DNA from: Sphingomonas donggukensis | GTDB taxonomy: Bacteria; Pseudomonadota; Alphaproteobacteria; Sphingomonadales; Sphingomonadaceae | Length of the DNA stretch: 64,000 bases | NCBI RefSeq assembly: GCF_023674425.1 | Contig: NZ_CP098401.1 | Coordinates: forward strand, 1,550,001 to 1,614,000 | Reading direction: 5' to 3' | Shown: positions 44,238 to 53,994 of the stretch, in pieces | How positions within the stretch are numbered: position 1 is the stretch's first letter | Layout: every line of letters begins with the position of its first letter | Notes under the pieces: model-generated | Told to the model about the DNA's origin: nothing | The model's database searches: none | Seen by the model: only the letters and a program-made list of their open reading frames with translations | Position numbers and translations under genes: made by a program

Positions 44238-45110
44238 ATGACCGAAGCCGACTTCCTCGCCGCCCTGCGCACCCTGCCGCTCCACCCCGGCGCGCTGGAC
44301 TTGCGCGACGATGCCGCCCGGCTCGGAGAGCTTGTCCTCACCACCGACCTGATCGTCGAGAGCGTGCATTTCCTGCCCGACGACTCGCCCGGCGACGTCG
44401 CGTGGAAGCTGGTCGCGGCCAACCTCTCTGACCTCGCCGCGAAGGGCGCGGTGCCGGAGGGGGTTTTGCTCGGCTACCCCTTACGCGACGATAAGTGGGA
44501 CGCCGCGTTCCTCGATGGTTTGCGGGACGTTCTCACCACCTTCGGCTGTGCGCTGCTCGGCGGCGACACCGTGTCGGGCGGGCGCAGCTATGCGCTGACC
44601 GCGATCGGGCGCGCCACCGTCAGCCCAACGCGCAGCGGTGCGCAGGCCGGCGACACCCTTTGGGTCACCGGCACGATCGGCGACGCCGGCGCCGGCCTCG
44701 CCATCGCGCGCGGTGCGGACGGCCCGGCGGCGCTGCTCGCCCGCTATCGCCGCCCGACGCCGCGGCTGGCGGAGGGCCAGGCGCTTGCCCCTCATGTCAC
44801 CGCGATGATGGACGTGTCCGACGGCCTGCTGATCGACGCCGAGCGGCTGGCAGCGGCGAGCGGCTGCGCCGTCACGATCGCGCTTGACGCCTTGCCGCTG
44901 TCGCCGAAGTATCGCGCCTGGGGCGGCGACGCGCTGGCTTCGGCGACTGCCGGCGACGACTACGAACTGCTGTTCACGCTTCCGTCCGGCATGGAGCCGC
45001 CGGTCGCCGCGACCCGCATCGGCAGCATGTCCGAAGGCGCCGGCCTGACCCTCACGCGCGACGGCGCGCCGGTCCCGCTGCCCCCGACCCTGGGGTGGCA
45101 ACACCGCTGA
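44238..45110 (+). CDS. thiL: Thiamine-monophosphate kinase
   Basis: ThiL phosphorylates thiamine monophosphate to thiamine diphosphate. This 290-residue PurM/AIR-synthetase-fold kinase has [65 protein letters not shown] and [19 protein letters not shown], the metal and ATP-binding motifs of the family. It ends [13 protein letters not shown] and a short tail. The ATG at 44238 uses the GGAGG from the preceding repeat. No other thiamine genes are adjacent. Confidence 0.95.
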   Translation: MTEADFLAALRTLPLHPGALDLRDDAARLGELVLTTDLIVESVHFLPDDSPGDVAWKLVAANLSDLAAKGAVPEGVLLGYPLRDDKWDAAFLDGLRDVLTTFGCALLGGDTVSGGRSYALTAIGRATVSPTRSGAQAGDTLWVTGTIGDAGAGLAIARGADGPAALLARYRRPTPRLAEGQALAPHVTAMMDVSDGLLIDAERLAAASGCAVTIALDALPLSPKYRAWGGDALASATAGDDYELLFTLPSGMEPPVAATRIGSMSEGAGLTLTRDGAPVPLPPTLGWQHR

Positions 45111-45240
45111 CGCCTCGGCCTTTCGTGCCGCTTGCCAACCCTGTGGGGCTTCCATACGCTCCCCCTTCGTCCGCGGACCCGGTCATCAACGAACCGGGCC
45201 GCGCTCAATCCAATTTGAGCAAATGGGGGAAGATCAGGAC

Positions 45241-47397
45241 ATGGGAATCGTTTATCTGGCCATCGCGTGCGGCGTCATCGCCGTGCTCTACGGCCTCGTC
45301 ACGACCGCACAGGTGCTGAAGGCGCCGGCGGGTGACGCGAAGATGCAGGACATCGCCGCCGCCATCGCGGAGGGCGCGCGCGCCTATCTCGGGCGGCAGT
45401 ATCGCACCATCGCCATCGTCGGCGTCGTCGTCGCGGCGCTGGTCGCGTGGTTCCTGGGACCGATCTCTGCCGCGGGCTTCGCATTGGGTGCGATCCTGTC
45501 GGGCGTGACCGGCTTCATCGGCATGAACGTGTCGGTGAAGGCGAACGTCCGCACCGCGGAGGCTGCGCGCACCTCGCTGCAAGGCGGGCTGACGATGGCG
45601 TTCCGGTCGGGCGCGATTACCGGCATGCTGGTGGCGGGCCTTGGCCTGCTGGCGATCTCGGTCATGTTCTGGGGCCTGCTGACGCTTGGCCATTATGACC
45701 TGTCGGTCGGTGAAGACCGCCGCGTCATCGTCGACACCCTCGTCGCGCTGGCGTTCGGCGCGTCGCTGATCTCGATCTTCGCGCGTCTGGGCGGCGGCAT
45801 CTTCACTAAGGCGGCCGACGTCGGCGCCGACCTGGTCGGCAAGGTCGAGGCCGGCATCCCGGAGGACGACCCCCGCAACCCCGCCACCATCGCCGACAAC
45901 GTCGGTGACAACGTCGGCGACTGCGCCGGCATGGCCGCCGACCTGTTCGAAACCTATGTCGTCACCATCGGCGTGACGATGGCGTCGATCGCGCTGCTGC
46001 TGCCCAACGCCGACCATCTGTTCCAGCTGATGACCTTGCCGCTGCTGGTCGGCGGCGTGTGCGTCATCACCTCGATCATCGGCACCTACATGGTCCGGCT
46101 CGGCAAGGGCTCGATCATGGGGGCGCTGTACAAGGGCTTCTGGACGACCGTCGTGCTTTCGATCCCCGCGATCTACTTCGCCACGCAATATGTGGTGGGC
46201 GATATGAACGCCCTGATCGGCGGATCGACGGCGCTGGGCGACAGCGCGTTCCTGACGCCCGCGGCAGCGGTCGGTGCGACCACGATCACCTTCACCGGCA
46301 TGAAGCTGTTCTGGTGCATGATGATCGGCCTAGCGCTGACAGGCGTGCTGGTGTGGATCACCGAATATTACACCGGCACCAACTATCGCCCGGTGAAGTC
46401 AATCGCCAAGGCATCGGAAACCGGCCACGGCACCAACGTCATCCAGGGCCTGGCCGTCAGCCTGGAAAGCCCGGCGCTGCCCACGATCGTCATCTCGGTC
46501 GCGGTCGTCGCCTGCTATCAGCTTGGCGGCATCATCGGCATCGCCTTCGGTGCGACGTCGATGCTGGCGCTCGCCGGCATGGTCGTGGCGCTCGATGCCT
46601 ACGGCCCGGTCACCGACAATGCCGGCGGCATCGCCGAGATGGCGGGCCTGCCGGATGACGTCCGCCATCGCACCGACGCACTGGACGCAGTCGGCAACAC
46701 GACCAAGGCAGTCACCAAGGGCTATGCGATCGGCTCCGCCGCGCTCGCAGCACTGGTGCTGTTCGGGGCGTACACCACCGATCTCGGCATCTATTTCCCC
46801 GACATCGTTGTGAATTTCTCGCTGTCCAACCCCTATGTCATCGTTGGGCTGCTGCTCGGCGCGCTGCTGCCGTTCAGCTTCGGCGCGTTCGGGATGACCG
46901 CGGTGGGTCGCGCGGCAGGCTCGGTGGTCGAGGACGTTCGTGCCCAGTTCCGCGACAATCCGGGCATCATGGCAGGGACCAGCCGCCCCAACTACGCCCG
47001 CACCGTCGACCTGGTGACGCGCGCCGCGATCAAGGAGATGATCGTCCCCAGCCTGCTGCCGGTGCTCGCGCCGATCGCGGTCTATTACATCATCCTTGCC
47101 GTGGCGGACCAGGCGAGCGCCTTCGCGGCACTCGGCGCGCTGCTGCTCGGCGTGATCGTGTCGGGGCTGTTCGTCGCCATCTCGATGACCTCGGGCGGCG
47201 GCGCATGGGACAATGCCAAGAAGTACATCGAGGACGGCAACCACGGCGGCAAGGGCAGCGAAGCCCACAAGGCCGCGGTGACCGGCGACACCGTCGGCGA
47301 TCCGTATAAGGACACCGCCGGTCCGGCGGTCAACCCGATGATCAAGATCACGAACATCGTGGCGCTGCTGCTTTTGGCGGCGCTCGCGGCGGGCTAA
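45241..47397 (+). CDS. hppA: Membrane-bound proton-pumping pyrophosphatase, K+-independent type
   Basis: HppA hydrolyses pyrophosphate and pumps protons. The 718-residue protein has about 16 hydrophobic segments and the catalytic motif [20 protein letters not shown] near 190, [20 protein letters not shown], and [16 protein letters not shown]. The segment [19 protein letters not shown] has Lys and Thr at the two positions that, in known enzymes, mark K+-independent pumps (K+-dependent ones have Ala and Gly/Ala there). It is followed by a terminator. A 130-base upstream gap probably holds its own promoter. Confidence 0.97.
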   Translation: MGIVYLAIACGVIAVLYGLVTTAQVLKAPAGDAKMQDIAAAIAEGARAYLGRQYRTIAIVGVVVAALVAWFLGPISAAGFALGAILSGVTGFIGMNVSVKANVRTAEAARTSLQGGLTMAFRSGAITGMLVAGLGLLAISVMFWGLLTLGHYDLSVGEDRRVIVDTLVALAFGASLISIFARLGGGIFTKAADVGADLVGKVEAGIPEDDPRNPATIADNVGDNVGDCAGMAADLFETYVVTIGVTMASIALLLPNADHLFQLMTLPLLVGGVCVITSIIGTYMVRLGKGSIMGALYKGFWTTVVLSIPAIYFATQYVVGDMNALIGGSTALGDSAFLTPAAAVGATTITFTGMKLFWCMMIGLALTGVLVWITEYYTGTNYRPVKSIAKASETGHGTNVIQGLAVSLESPALPTIVISVAVVACYQLGGIIGIAFGATSMLALAGMVVALDAYGPVTDNAGGIAEMAGLPDDVRHRTDALDAVGNTTKAVTKGYAIGSAALAALVLFGAYTTDLGIYFPDIVVNFSLSNPYVIVGLLLGALLPFSFGAFGMTAVGRAAGSVVEDVRAQFRDNPGIMAGTSRPNYARTVDLVTRAAIKEMIVPSLLPVLAPIAVYYIILAVADQASAFAALGALLLGVIVSGLFVAISMTSGGGAWDNAKKYIEDGNHGGKGSEAHKAAVTGDTVGDPYKDTAGPAVNPMIKITNIVALLLLAALAAG

Positions 47398-47422
47398 GCT
47401 TCGTTATCCATAGCGTGTCTGA

Positions 47423-47459
47423 GGGGGCGTCTGGAGGAATCCGGGCGGCCCCCTTTTTT
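47423..47459 (+). terminator. Intrinsic terminator after hppA
   Basis: GGGGGC and the complementary GCCCCC close a hairpin with imperfect inner pairing, followed by a run of six T. It starts 26 bases after the hppA stop. Confidence 0.85.
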
Positions 47460-47541
47460 CTGTCAGGTCATGGACTTGGCGGATTGCCTGCCGACGCGTT
47501 CGACGATAGCCTGCGACCTAAAATCTCGGGGGAGTTATGTG

Positions 47542-49473
47542 ATGCGTGGTAGATTTACAGCGGCGCTGCTGGTCGGGGCAGCGGTGGCGACACTGGGTTC
47601 GTCAACCACGACAGCGCAAACGAATTTCGTGCCGAGGCCGATCGAGCAATTCGCCGAATTGCCGACCCTCATGGGCCCCAAGATCTCCCCGAACGGGAAG
47701 CTCATCGCCGCCCAGGTCGCCTCGCGCGGAAAGCAGTATCTGGCGATCATCCCGATCGAGGGTGGGCCGCCCCGCTTCGTCGCGACGGGTGACAACGACC
47801 TGAACTGGTGGCGCTGGGTCAACGACGACTGGATGGTCGTCGGCATCGGCAACAAGGTCCCGATGCCGGGCATCGGTGACTGGTACCTGCGCCGCGCCAT
47901 CGGCGTCAGTGCCGCGGGCGACAAGGTCGTGCCGCTTATGGCGCGCGAAGCCGCACAGGCGGCGGACGACGTTATCTGGGTGGCGGACGACGGAACCCCG
48001 CGCATCCTCCTGTCGCTGCAGAAGTCGATCTACGTTGATAATCTGGCGTTCTGGCCCGAAGTGGTCGAAGTCGATGTCTCGACTGGCAAGAGCCGTCGGG
48101 CGATGGGCTCGCGCGAAGGCGTGATGTCGTGGTCGGCGGACGGCAAGGGCGTCGTCCGCATGGGAATCGGCCATTCCAGGGACGGTCGCTCGACGCGGGT
48201 TCTCTATCGACCCGCCGCAGACACACCCTTCAAGGAAATCGTCCGGGAAACGCGCGGCCGCGAGGATATCGTGGTCCCGTCTCTGTTCATGGCCGATCCC
48301 TCCAAGGCGCTCGCCTTTGCCGAGGACGACGCCGGGATGCAGGGCATCTACGAGTATGACCTGACCAACCTGAAGCTCGGGAAGCGGCTTTACGGCAGTT
48401 CGGGGCACGACGTGGACGGACTGATTCCGACCACGACGCGCGACGGGCTGGCAGGTGTTTCCTATCTCGACGACAAGGCGCGCACCGACTGGATCGACTC
48501 TGATCTCGCCGCGATGCAGGCGGAAATCACCAAGGCGGTGTCGGGCGGGTCGGCAAGCATCGCGACCTACAGCCGCGATCACAAGCGGGCCATCGTCCAG
48601 GTCGGCGCCTCCAATTCGCCGGGGGGCTTCTACCTCTATGATCGCTCGACCGGCAGGATGAACCTGCTTGGATACGCCAATGCGCAGATCCGTTCGGCGC
48701 GGCTCAATCCCGTCAAGACGGTGCGCTACAAGGCTCGCGACGGCCTGGAAATTCCGGCGATCCTGACACTGCCGCGAGGGCGGCCGGCAACCGGGCTGCC
48801 GCTGATCGTGATGCCGCACGGCGGCCCCTTTGCGCGTGATTCCGAGGATTGGGACTGGTGGAGCCAGTCGCTTGCTGAGCGCGGCTATGCCGTGGTTCAA
48901 CCGAATTATCGTGGCTCGTCCGGTTACGGTTCCGCATTTGCGAAGAAAGGCCAGGGCCAATGGGGGCTGGCGATGCAGGACGATCTGATCGACGCGGTTT
49001 CGTATCTTGCGAAACAGGGCGTGGCCGACCCGAAGCGCGTCTGCATCGCGGGTGCATCCTATGGCGGGTACGCCGCCATGCGCGCGTCGCAGCGTGACGC
49101 GGCCACCTATCGCTGCGCGATATCTTACGCCGGCGTGTCGGATCTGGATCGTCTGCGCCGTTACGATGGCCAGTTCCTTTCATCTGGCGCGCGTATGGAC
49201 TGGCTGCGCCTGCAGGCCACCGATTTCCGCAGCGTGTCGCCGATCACGACGCCGGAGAAGACGGCCTTGCCGTTGCTGATCGTGCATGGCCGCAAGGACA
49301 CGGTGGTGCCAATCGACCAGTCGCGCGAATTCGTCGAGCGCCTGCGCAAGATCAACAAACCCGTGACGTATATCGAGCAGCCGGAGGCCGATCACCATTT
49401 CTCGCGCGCTGAAGACCGCCTCGAGTTTCTGAAAGCCATGCAGGCGTTCCTGGACAAGAATAATCCGGTCTGA
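47542..49473 (+). CDS. S9-family prolyl oligopeptidase-like peptidase
   Basis: This 643-residue exported serine peptidase has a signal peptide ([18 protein letters not shown]) and an N-terminal beta-propeller ([27 protein letters not shown]). The C-terminal alpha/beta-hydrolase domain has [28 protein letters not shown], the nucleophile [13 protein letters not shown], the aspartate in [13 protein letters not shown] and the histidine in [11 protein letters not shown]. It probably cleaves peptides in the periplasm. The ATG at 47542 has GGGGGAG upstream. Confidence 0.93.
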   Translation: MRGRFTAALLVGAAVATLGSSTTTAQTNFVPRPIEQFAELPTLMGPKISPNGKLIAAQVASRGKQYLAIIPIEGGPPRFVATGDNDLNWWRWVNDDWMVVGIGNKVPMPGIGDWYLRRAIGVSAAGDKVVPLMAREAAQAADDVIWVADDGTPRILLSLQKSIYVDNLAFWPEVVEVDVSTGKSRRAMGSREGVMSWSADGKGVVRMGIGHSRDGRSTRVLYRPAADTPFKEIVRETRGREDIVVPSLFMADPSKALAFAEDDAGMQGIYEYDLTNLKLGKRLYGSSGHDVDGLIPTTTRDGLAGVSYLDDKARTDWIDSDLAAMQAEITKAVSGGSASIATYSRDHKRAIVQVGASNSPGGFYLYDRSTGRMNLLGYANAQIRSARLNPVKTVRYKARDGLEIPAILTLPRGRPATGLPLIVMPHGGPFARDSEDWDWWSQSLAERGYAVVQPNYRGSSGYGSAFAKKGQGQWGLAMQDDLIDAVSYLAKQGVADPKRVCIAGASYGGYAAMRASQRDAATYRCAISYAGVSDLDRLRRYDGQFLSSGARMDWLRLQATDFRSVSPITTPEKTALPLLIVHGRKDTVVPIDQSREFVERLRKINKPVTYIEQPEADHHFSRAEDRLEFLKAMQAFLDKNNPV

Positions 49474-49583
49474 CGGAAGAATGGCCGGGGCGCACCCGGC
49501 ACCGCGTCGCCCGCTTCCCTTTTGCGCGCCCAGCCGCTAAGGGCGCGGGCGACGTCACTATCCTAGAATTCAGAGGTTTTTGT

Positions 49584-49829
49584 TTGGCCAAGGAAGAACT
49601 GCTCGAGATGCGCGGCCAGGTGGTCGAGCTGCTGCCGAACGCGATGTTCCGCGTGCGGCTGGAGAACGACCACGAAATCCTGGGCCACACCGCGGGCAAG
49701 ATGCGCAAGAACCGCATCCGCGTGCTGGTCGGCGACGAGGTGCTCGTCGAGCTGACCCCGTACGACCTGACCAAGGGCCGCATCACCTATCGCTTCATGC
49801 CGGGCCGCGGCGGTCCGGGGCCGCAATAA
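49584..49829 (+). CDS. infA: Translation initiation factor IF-1
   Basis: This 81-residue IF-1, an OB-fold protein of the 30S initiation complex, shows [60 protein letters not shown] and YRFMPGR. The start is TTG at 49584, with AGAGG upstream; no in-frame ATG precedes the conserved N-terminus. It has a short Gly/Pro-rich C-terminal tail. Confidence 0.96.
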   Translation: MAKEELLEMRGQVVELLPNAMFRVRLENDHEILGHTAGKMRKNRIRVLVGDEVLVELTPYDLTKGRITYRFMPGRGGPGPQ

Positions 49830-49849
49830 CGTCGTCAAATTTCGCGGGC

Positions 49850-50428
49850 ATGACCGTGCCTGACCTCGTTCTCGCCTCGACCTCGCCGCGCCGGCGCGAG
49901 CTGCTCGCGCGGATCGGCGTTGTGCCCGCGCGCTTGGCCGCCCCCGACGTCGATGAGACTCCGCTGAAGGGCGAAACCCCGGTCGCATACGTCACCCGCC
50001 TGGCGGAGGCGAAGGCACGCGCGGTGTCGCGGGCGGCGGACGAGATCGTGCTGGCCGGCGACACGACCGTCGCCGTCGGGCGCCGCATCCTCGAAAAGCC
50101 GGTGGACGAGGCCGACTGGCGCCGCATGCTCGGCCTGCTGTCCGGCCGCCGCCATAGCTGCGTGTCCGGCGTCTGCGTGATCGACCGCGACGGCCGCGCC
50201 CGCGTGCGCCATGCCGAGACCGTCGTCGCCTTCAAGCGGCTGAGCGACAGCGAGATCGACTGGTACGTCGCCAGCGGCGAAGGGATGGGCAAGGCCGGCG
50301 GCTACGCCATCCAGGGCCGCGCCGAGGCGTTCGTCCGCTTCCTGTCGGGCAGCAATTCCGCAGTCGTCGGCCTGCCGCTGTTCGAGACGCGCGCACTACT
50401 GGTTGCGAGCGGGTTGCAGCTTGGCTGA
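49850..50428 (+). CDS. maf: Maf-like nucleotide pyrophosphatase
   Basis: Maf proteins hydrolyse non-canonical or modified nucleoside triphosphates (dTTP/UTP or m7GTP types). This 192-residue protein has LVLASTSPRRRELLARIG, the acidic DVDETPLKGETPVAYVTRLA, VLAGDTTVAVGRRILEKPVD, and ISGLYxVxxGLPL-like SGSNSAVVGLPLFETRALL. The ATG at 49850 is 20 bases after infA. The RNase E/G-like gene starts inside its last codons, so the three are probably one transcript. Confidence 0.93.
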   Translation: MTVPDLVLASTSPRRRELLARIGVVPARLAAPDVDETPLKGETPVAYVTRLAEAKARAVSRAADEIVLAGDTTVAVGRRILEKPVDEADWRRMLGLLSGRRHSCVSGVCVIDRDGRARVRHAETVVAFKRLSDSEIDWYVASGEGMGKAGGYAIQGRAEAFVRFLSGSNSAVVGLPLFETRALLVASGLQLG

Positions 50429-51449
50429 GTGGCTGATCGAACGCGGCCTGGGCGAAACCCGTGCCGCGCTGGTCGAGGACGGTCGCATCGTCGAGGCACG
50501 CATCCTGCCCGACGGCGAGCTTATCGCCGGCACCATCCTCGACGCCCGGCTAATCGCGCGGATGCCGGAGCGCAACCAGGGCATTGTGGCGTGGGACTGC
50601 GGTGAGGCATTGGTCGTGCCGCTGCCCGCCGGCGTCACGCAAGGGGCGATGACCCGCATCGAAATCGTCCGACCCGCCCTGCCCGAACCCGGCAAGCCCA
50701 AACGCGCACGGGCACGGCCGGCGCCTGCCACCACCGCTAATACTCCCGTTCGTTTCGAGCGAAGTCGAGAAACAGGTTCTGGCGCTACCCAAGATTTCTC
50801 GACTTCGCTCGAAACGAACGGGTTGGAGACGCGCGCGCTGCGCCCCACCGACCCCGACCTTTTCGCCGCCGCCGGGTGGGACGAACTGATCGAGGAGGCC
50901 GCCAACCTCTCGATCGCCTTCGACGGGGGCAGCCTCTCGATCCACCCCACCCCGGCGATGACGCTGATCGACGTTGATGGCTGGGCGCACGCCAACACGC
51001 TGGCCGTCGCCGGCGCCCACGCCGCGGCGCAGGCGATCCGGCGGCTCGATATCGGCGGATCGATCGGCATCGACCTGCCGAGCGCCGCCGACAAGGCCGC
51101 GCGGCACGCCGCCGCCGCCGCCATCGACAGCGTCCTGCCGCAACCATTCGAGCGCACCGCGGTCAATGGCTTCGGCTTCGTGCAGATCGTGCGACCCCGC
51201 CGCCGCCGTTCGCTGATCGAAGTGTTCGCCGGCGACGGTGTCGCTGCCCACGCTCGCGCGCTGCTGCGCCGGGCCGAGCGCACCCCCGGCGCCGGCGAGC
51301 GCACCATCGCTGCGCACCCCGCGGTCATCGCCGCGATCACGCCCGACTGGATCGCAGCTCTGTCGCGGACATTGGGCGTGCCGATCGCCTTGCGGGCCGA
51401 CCCTGCGCTCGCCATATCGGCGGGGCATGTCCAGGCCCGCCACCCGTAA
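50421..51449 (+). CDS. Ribonuclease E/G-like protein with in-frame repeat insertion
   Basis: This 342-residue protein has the RNase E/G core: SIAFDGGSLSIHPTPAMTLIDVDG, where the D-x-D recalls the catalytic metal site, then AAQAIRRLDIGGSIGIDLPS and FGFVQIVRPRRRRSL. It is shorter than RNase E or G and lacks the zinc-link and long arm. I favour TTG at 50421, at the maf stop; the frame is open from 50403. Residues 109-134 are encoded by a 78-bp palindromic repeat, in frame (VRFERSRETGSGATQDFSTS). It is followed by yacG, which overlaps by 23 bases. Activity is likely but not proven. Confidence 0.85.
   Translation: MAEWLIERGLGETRAALVEDGRIVEARILPDGELIAGTILDARLIARMPERNQGIVAWDCGEALVVPLPAGVTQGAMTRIEIVRPALPEPGKPKRARARPAPATTANTPVRFERSRETGSGATQDFSTSLETNGLETRALRPTDPDLFAAAGWDELIEEAANLSIAFDGGSLSIHPTPAMTLIDVDGWAHANTLAVAGAHAAAQAIRRLDIGGSIGIDLPSAADKAARHAAAAAIDSVLPQPFERTAVNGFGFVQIVRPRRRRSLIEVFAGDGVAAHARALLRRAERTPGAGERTIAAHPAVIAAITPDWIAALSRTLGVPIALRADPALAISAGHVQARHP
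50745..50822. repeat. Palindromic repeat inside a coding sequence (copy 5 of the GAGCGAAGTCGAGA type)
   Basis: The arms CCCGTTCGTTTCGAGCGAAG and CTTCGCTCGAAACGAACGGG are nearly perfect complements. The element is 78 bp, exactly 26 codons, and is read through without stop in the RNase E/G-like gene. Elsewhere in the window the same element is intergenic. Confidence 0.92.
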
Positions 51450-51621
51450 TCTCTGCCCACTGTGCCGCGCGCCCGCGCAGGCGCCGCACGCCCCGTTCTG
51501 CAGCCAGGGGTGCCGCGACCGCGACCTGCTGCAATGGCTGGGCGAGGGATACCGAATTCCCGGCCCTGCCGCCGATCCTTTTGGCGATCCGGGGCTGGAC
51601 AGCCCCGGAACCCCCGACTAA
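51427..51621 (+). CDS. yacG: DNA gyrase inhibitor YacG / zinc-finger protein
   Basis: This 64-residue zinc-binding protein has four cysteines at positions 10, 13, 25 and 29 (LCPLCRAP and FCSQGCRDRD), then LLQWLGEGYRIPG, the conserved YacG end. YacG binds gyrase and blocks DNA binding in E. coli. It overlaps the RNase E/G-like gene by 23 bases. The last 20 residues are Pro/Gly-rich. Confidence 0.93.
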   Translation: MSRPATRNLCPLCRAPAQAPHAPFCSQGCRDRDLLQWLGEGYRIPGPAADPFGDPGLDSPGTPD

Positions 51622-51656
51622 AGGCGACGCTCTTTCGCGGCCCTGTTGCCCGAAAT

Positions 51657-51732
51657 GCCTGGGTAGCTCAGTTGGTAGAGCATGCGATTGAAAATCGCAG
51701 TGTCGGCGGTTCGATCCCGTCCCCAGGCACCA
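51657..51732 (+). tRNA. tRNA-Phe (anticodon GAA)
   Basis: A 76-base cloverleaf folds with acceptor stem GCCTGGG/CCCAGGC, D-arm GCTC/GAGC, anticodon stem TGCGA/TCGCA enclosing TTGAAAA with the GAA anticodon, and a T-arm GGCGG-TTCGATC-CCGTC with one G-T wobble. The 3' CCA is encoded in the DNA. It lies 35 bases after yacG and 7 bases before the trhO ATG. Confidence 0.97.
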
Positions 51733-51739
51733 TGATCCC

Positions 51740-52684
51740 ATGACAGACACCCCCCCGCCCCCTTTCGCCGATGCCGTCCGGGTCGCCGCGCTGTACCGGT
51801 TCACGCCGCTCGACGCCGCCGCAGTCCGCGCGCCGCTGCTGGAGGTTTGCACCGCGAACGGCGTGTTCGGCACGCTGCTGCTGGCGTCCGAAGGGATCAA
51901 CGGCACGATCGCGGGCAGCGATGCCGGGGTGGAGGCGGTGCTGGCCCACATCCGCACCCTGCCCGGTTGCGACACGCTCGACGTGCGCGAATCGCGCAGC
52001 CCGACGCTGCCCTTCCACCGCATGAAGGTGCGGCTGAAGCGCGAGATCGTGACGATGGGCGAGCCCGCCATCGATCCGACCGCGACCGGCACCTATGTCG
52101 CTCCCGCAGACTGGAACGCGCTGATCGCCGATCCCGACACGGTCGTCGTCGACACCCGCAACGATTACGAAGTGCGCATCGGCAGCTTTGCCGGCGCGGT
52201 CGATCCGGCCACACGCAGCTTCGGCGATTTCCCGGCATGGCTGCGCGCCAACCGCGAACAGCTCGAGGGGCGAAAGGTCGCGATGTTCTGCACCGGCGGC
52301 ATCCGCTGCGAGAAAGCCACCGCACTCGCCCGAGCCGAGGGGCTGGACGAGGTCTATCACCTGAAGGGCGGCATCCTGTCCTATCTGGAACAGGTGCCCG
52401 CCGCCGAGAGCCTGTGGGCGGGCGAATGCTTCGTGTTCGACCAGCGCGTCGCCATCACCCATGGCCTCGCCCAAGGCAGCCACGCGCTATGCCACGCCTG
52501 CCGCATGCCGGTGAGCGAGGCCGACCGCGCGTCGCCGCTGTACGTAGAGGGCGTCAGCTGCCCCGCCTGCCATGCCGAGCGCGACGACGCGCAGCGCCAA
52601 GGCTATGCCGAGCGCGAGCGCCAGGCGCGGCTGGCCGAGGCGCGTGGCGAGCGTCATGTCGGAGCGGTGTTTCCCAGATCCTGA
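51740..52684 (+). CDS. trhO: tRNA uridine-34 hydroxylase (rhodanese-domain, YceA/TrhO)
   Basis: TrhO hydroxylates uridine 34 of several tRNAs using oxygen. This 314-residue protein has the N-terminal [45 protein letters not shown], and then the rhodanese domain with [16 protein letters not shown] and the active-site loop [16 protein letters not shown]. The C-terminal zinc-like part has [12 protein letters not shown] and [10 protein letters not shown]. Its ATG lies 7 bases after the tRNA-Phe gene. The immediate neighbour, a tRNA, is notable but may be chance. Confidence 0.93.
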   Translation: MTDTPPPPFADAVRVAALYRFTPLDAAAVRAPLLEVCTANGVFGTLLLASEGINGTIAGSDAGVEAVLAHIRTLPGCDTLDVRESRSPTLPFHRMKVRLKREIVTMGEPAIDPTATGTYVAPADWNALIADPDTVVVDTRNDYEVRIGSFAGAVDPATRSFGDFPAWLRANREQLEGRKVAMFCTGGIRCEKATALARAEGLDEVYHLKGGILSYLEQVPAAESLWAGECFVFDQRVAITHGLAQGSHALCHACRMPVSEADRASPLYVEGVSCPACHAERDDAQRQGYAERERQARLAEARGERHVGAVFPRS

Positions 52685-52741
52685 CGCGCTTGCCGTCGCG
52701 CCTCCGCTCTGCGAGGCTCGCGCCAACGACCAGGAGAGACG

Positions 52742-53905
52742 ATGCCCGCCCTCGACGTGCCGCCACCCGCCTGCATGCGCGATCCCGAACTGGAAATGCT
52801 GGCCGACAGCGCCGCGCGGTTCTTCGCGCGCGAGGCTCCGCCCGAACGCGTCGCCCGATGGCGCGACGCCGGTCAGGTCGAGCGCGATTTCTGGCGACAG
52901 GCGGGCGCGGCGGGTCTGCTCGGCGCGGCGATCCCGACCGAATATGGCGGTGGCGGCGGCGATTTCCGCCACGACGTCGTGCTGGTGGAGGCGGTGGCGA
53001 AGGCGGGCGTCGACGGCTTCGCGCTGTCGCTCCACAACGTCATCATCCTGCCCTACATCCTCGCCCACGGCACGGAGGAGCAGAAGCGCCGCTGGCTCCC
53101 CGCCCTGTGCTCCGGAGAGCGCGTGTCGGCGATCGCGATGAGCGAGCCGGGCGCGGGCAGCGACCTGCAATCGATCCGCACGACCGCGCTGAAGGACGGC
53201 AACGGCTATCGCATCAACGGCGCCAAGACCTTCATCTCCAATGGCCAGATCGCCGACCTGATCGTGGTGGTGGCAAAGACCGACCCGTCGCTCGGCGGCA
53301 AGGGCGTGTCGCTGCTGGTGGTGGAAACCGACCAGGTCGAGGGATTCCGGCGCGGGCAGGCGCTCGACAAGATCGGGCAGGATGCGCAGGATACGTCGGA
53401 GCTGTTCTTCGACGACGTGTGGGTGCCGAGCGAGAATTTGCTCGGGCCTGCCGAAGGCCAGGGGTTTCGCCAGCTGATGGCCGAGCTGCCCCGCGAGCGC
53501 CTCATCATCGCGGTCGGATCGGTGCAGACGATGGAGAAGGCGATCGCCGTCACCACCGATTACGTCCGCGAGCGGAAAGCGTTTGGGCAGCCGGTGCTGG
53601 ATTTCCAGAACACCCAGTTCAAGCTCGCCGAAGCCAAGGCGAAGGCGACCGTCGCCAAGGTGTTCGTCAACGACTGTATCGAGCGGCAGATGGCCGGCAC
53701 GCTCGACCTGACCACCGCCGCCATCGCCAAGCTGTGGGTGTGCGAGACCGAGTGGGAGATTCTGGACGACTGCCTGCAACTGCATGGCGGCTACGGATAT
53801 GTGAACGACTATCCGATCGCGCGGATGTGGCGAAACGGGCGGGTGCAGCGGCTGTACGGCGGCACGAGCGAGATCATGAAGGTGTTGATCGCGCGCAGCC
53901 TTTAA
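52742..53905 (+). CDS. Acyl-CoA dehydrogenase
   Basis: This 387-residue flavoprotein of the acyl-CoA dehydrogenase superfamily oxidises the alpha-beta bond of acyl-CoA, passing electrons to ETF. It has AIAMSEPGAGSDLQSIRTTA, INGAKTFISNGQIADLIVVV, ERKAFGQPVLDFQNTQFKLA and QLHGGYGYVNDYPIARMWRN. The catalytic Glu is probably in YGGTSEIMKVL at the C-terminus. Chain-length preference cannot be read. A GC-rich repeat follows, before the convergent suf genes. Confidence 0.94.
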   Translation: MPALDVPPPACMRDPELEMLADSAARFFAREAPPERVARWRDAGQVERDFWRQAGAAGLLGAAIPTEYGGGGGDFRHDVVLVEAVAKAGVDGFALSLHNVIILPYILAHGTEEQKRRWLPALCSGERVSAIAMSEPGAGSDLQSIRTTALKDGNGYRINGAKTFISNGQIADLIVVVAKTDPSLGGKGVSLLVVETDQVEGFRRGQALDKIGQDAQDTSELFFDDVWVPSENLLGPAEGQGFRQLMAELPRERLIIAVGSVQTMEKAIAVTTDYVRERKAFGQPVLDFQNTQFKLAEAKAKATVAKVFVNDCIERQMAGTLDLTTAAIAKLWVCETEWEILDDCLQLHGGYGYVNDYPIARMWRNGRVQRLYGGTSEIMKVLIARSL

Positions 53906-53906
53906 A

Positions 53907-53986
53907 ACCGGTGTCCCCGCGAAGGCGGGGGTCCAGAGCCACTCGCGCTACCGCCTGTGGCCCTGGGCTCCCGCCTGCGCGGGAGC
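53907..53986. repeat. Intergenic palindromic repeat, GC-rich type (copy 2)
   Basis: The arms contain CCCCGCGAAGGCGGGGGTCC and GGGCTCCCGCCTGCGCGGGA, facing each other between the acyl-CoA dehydrogenase and the convergent suf operon. It relates to the copy at 12563. Confidence 0.83.
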
Positions 53987-53994
53987 AAATTCGG

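Noticed and set aside
45190..45235. A short inverted repeat (CTCAA/TTGAG) before hppA as a possible riboswitch or operator
   Set aside because: Only 5 bp per arm with no further structure; not distinguishable from chance.
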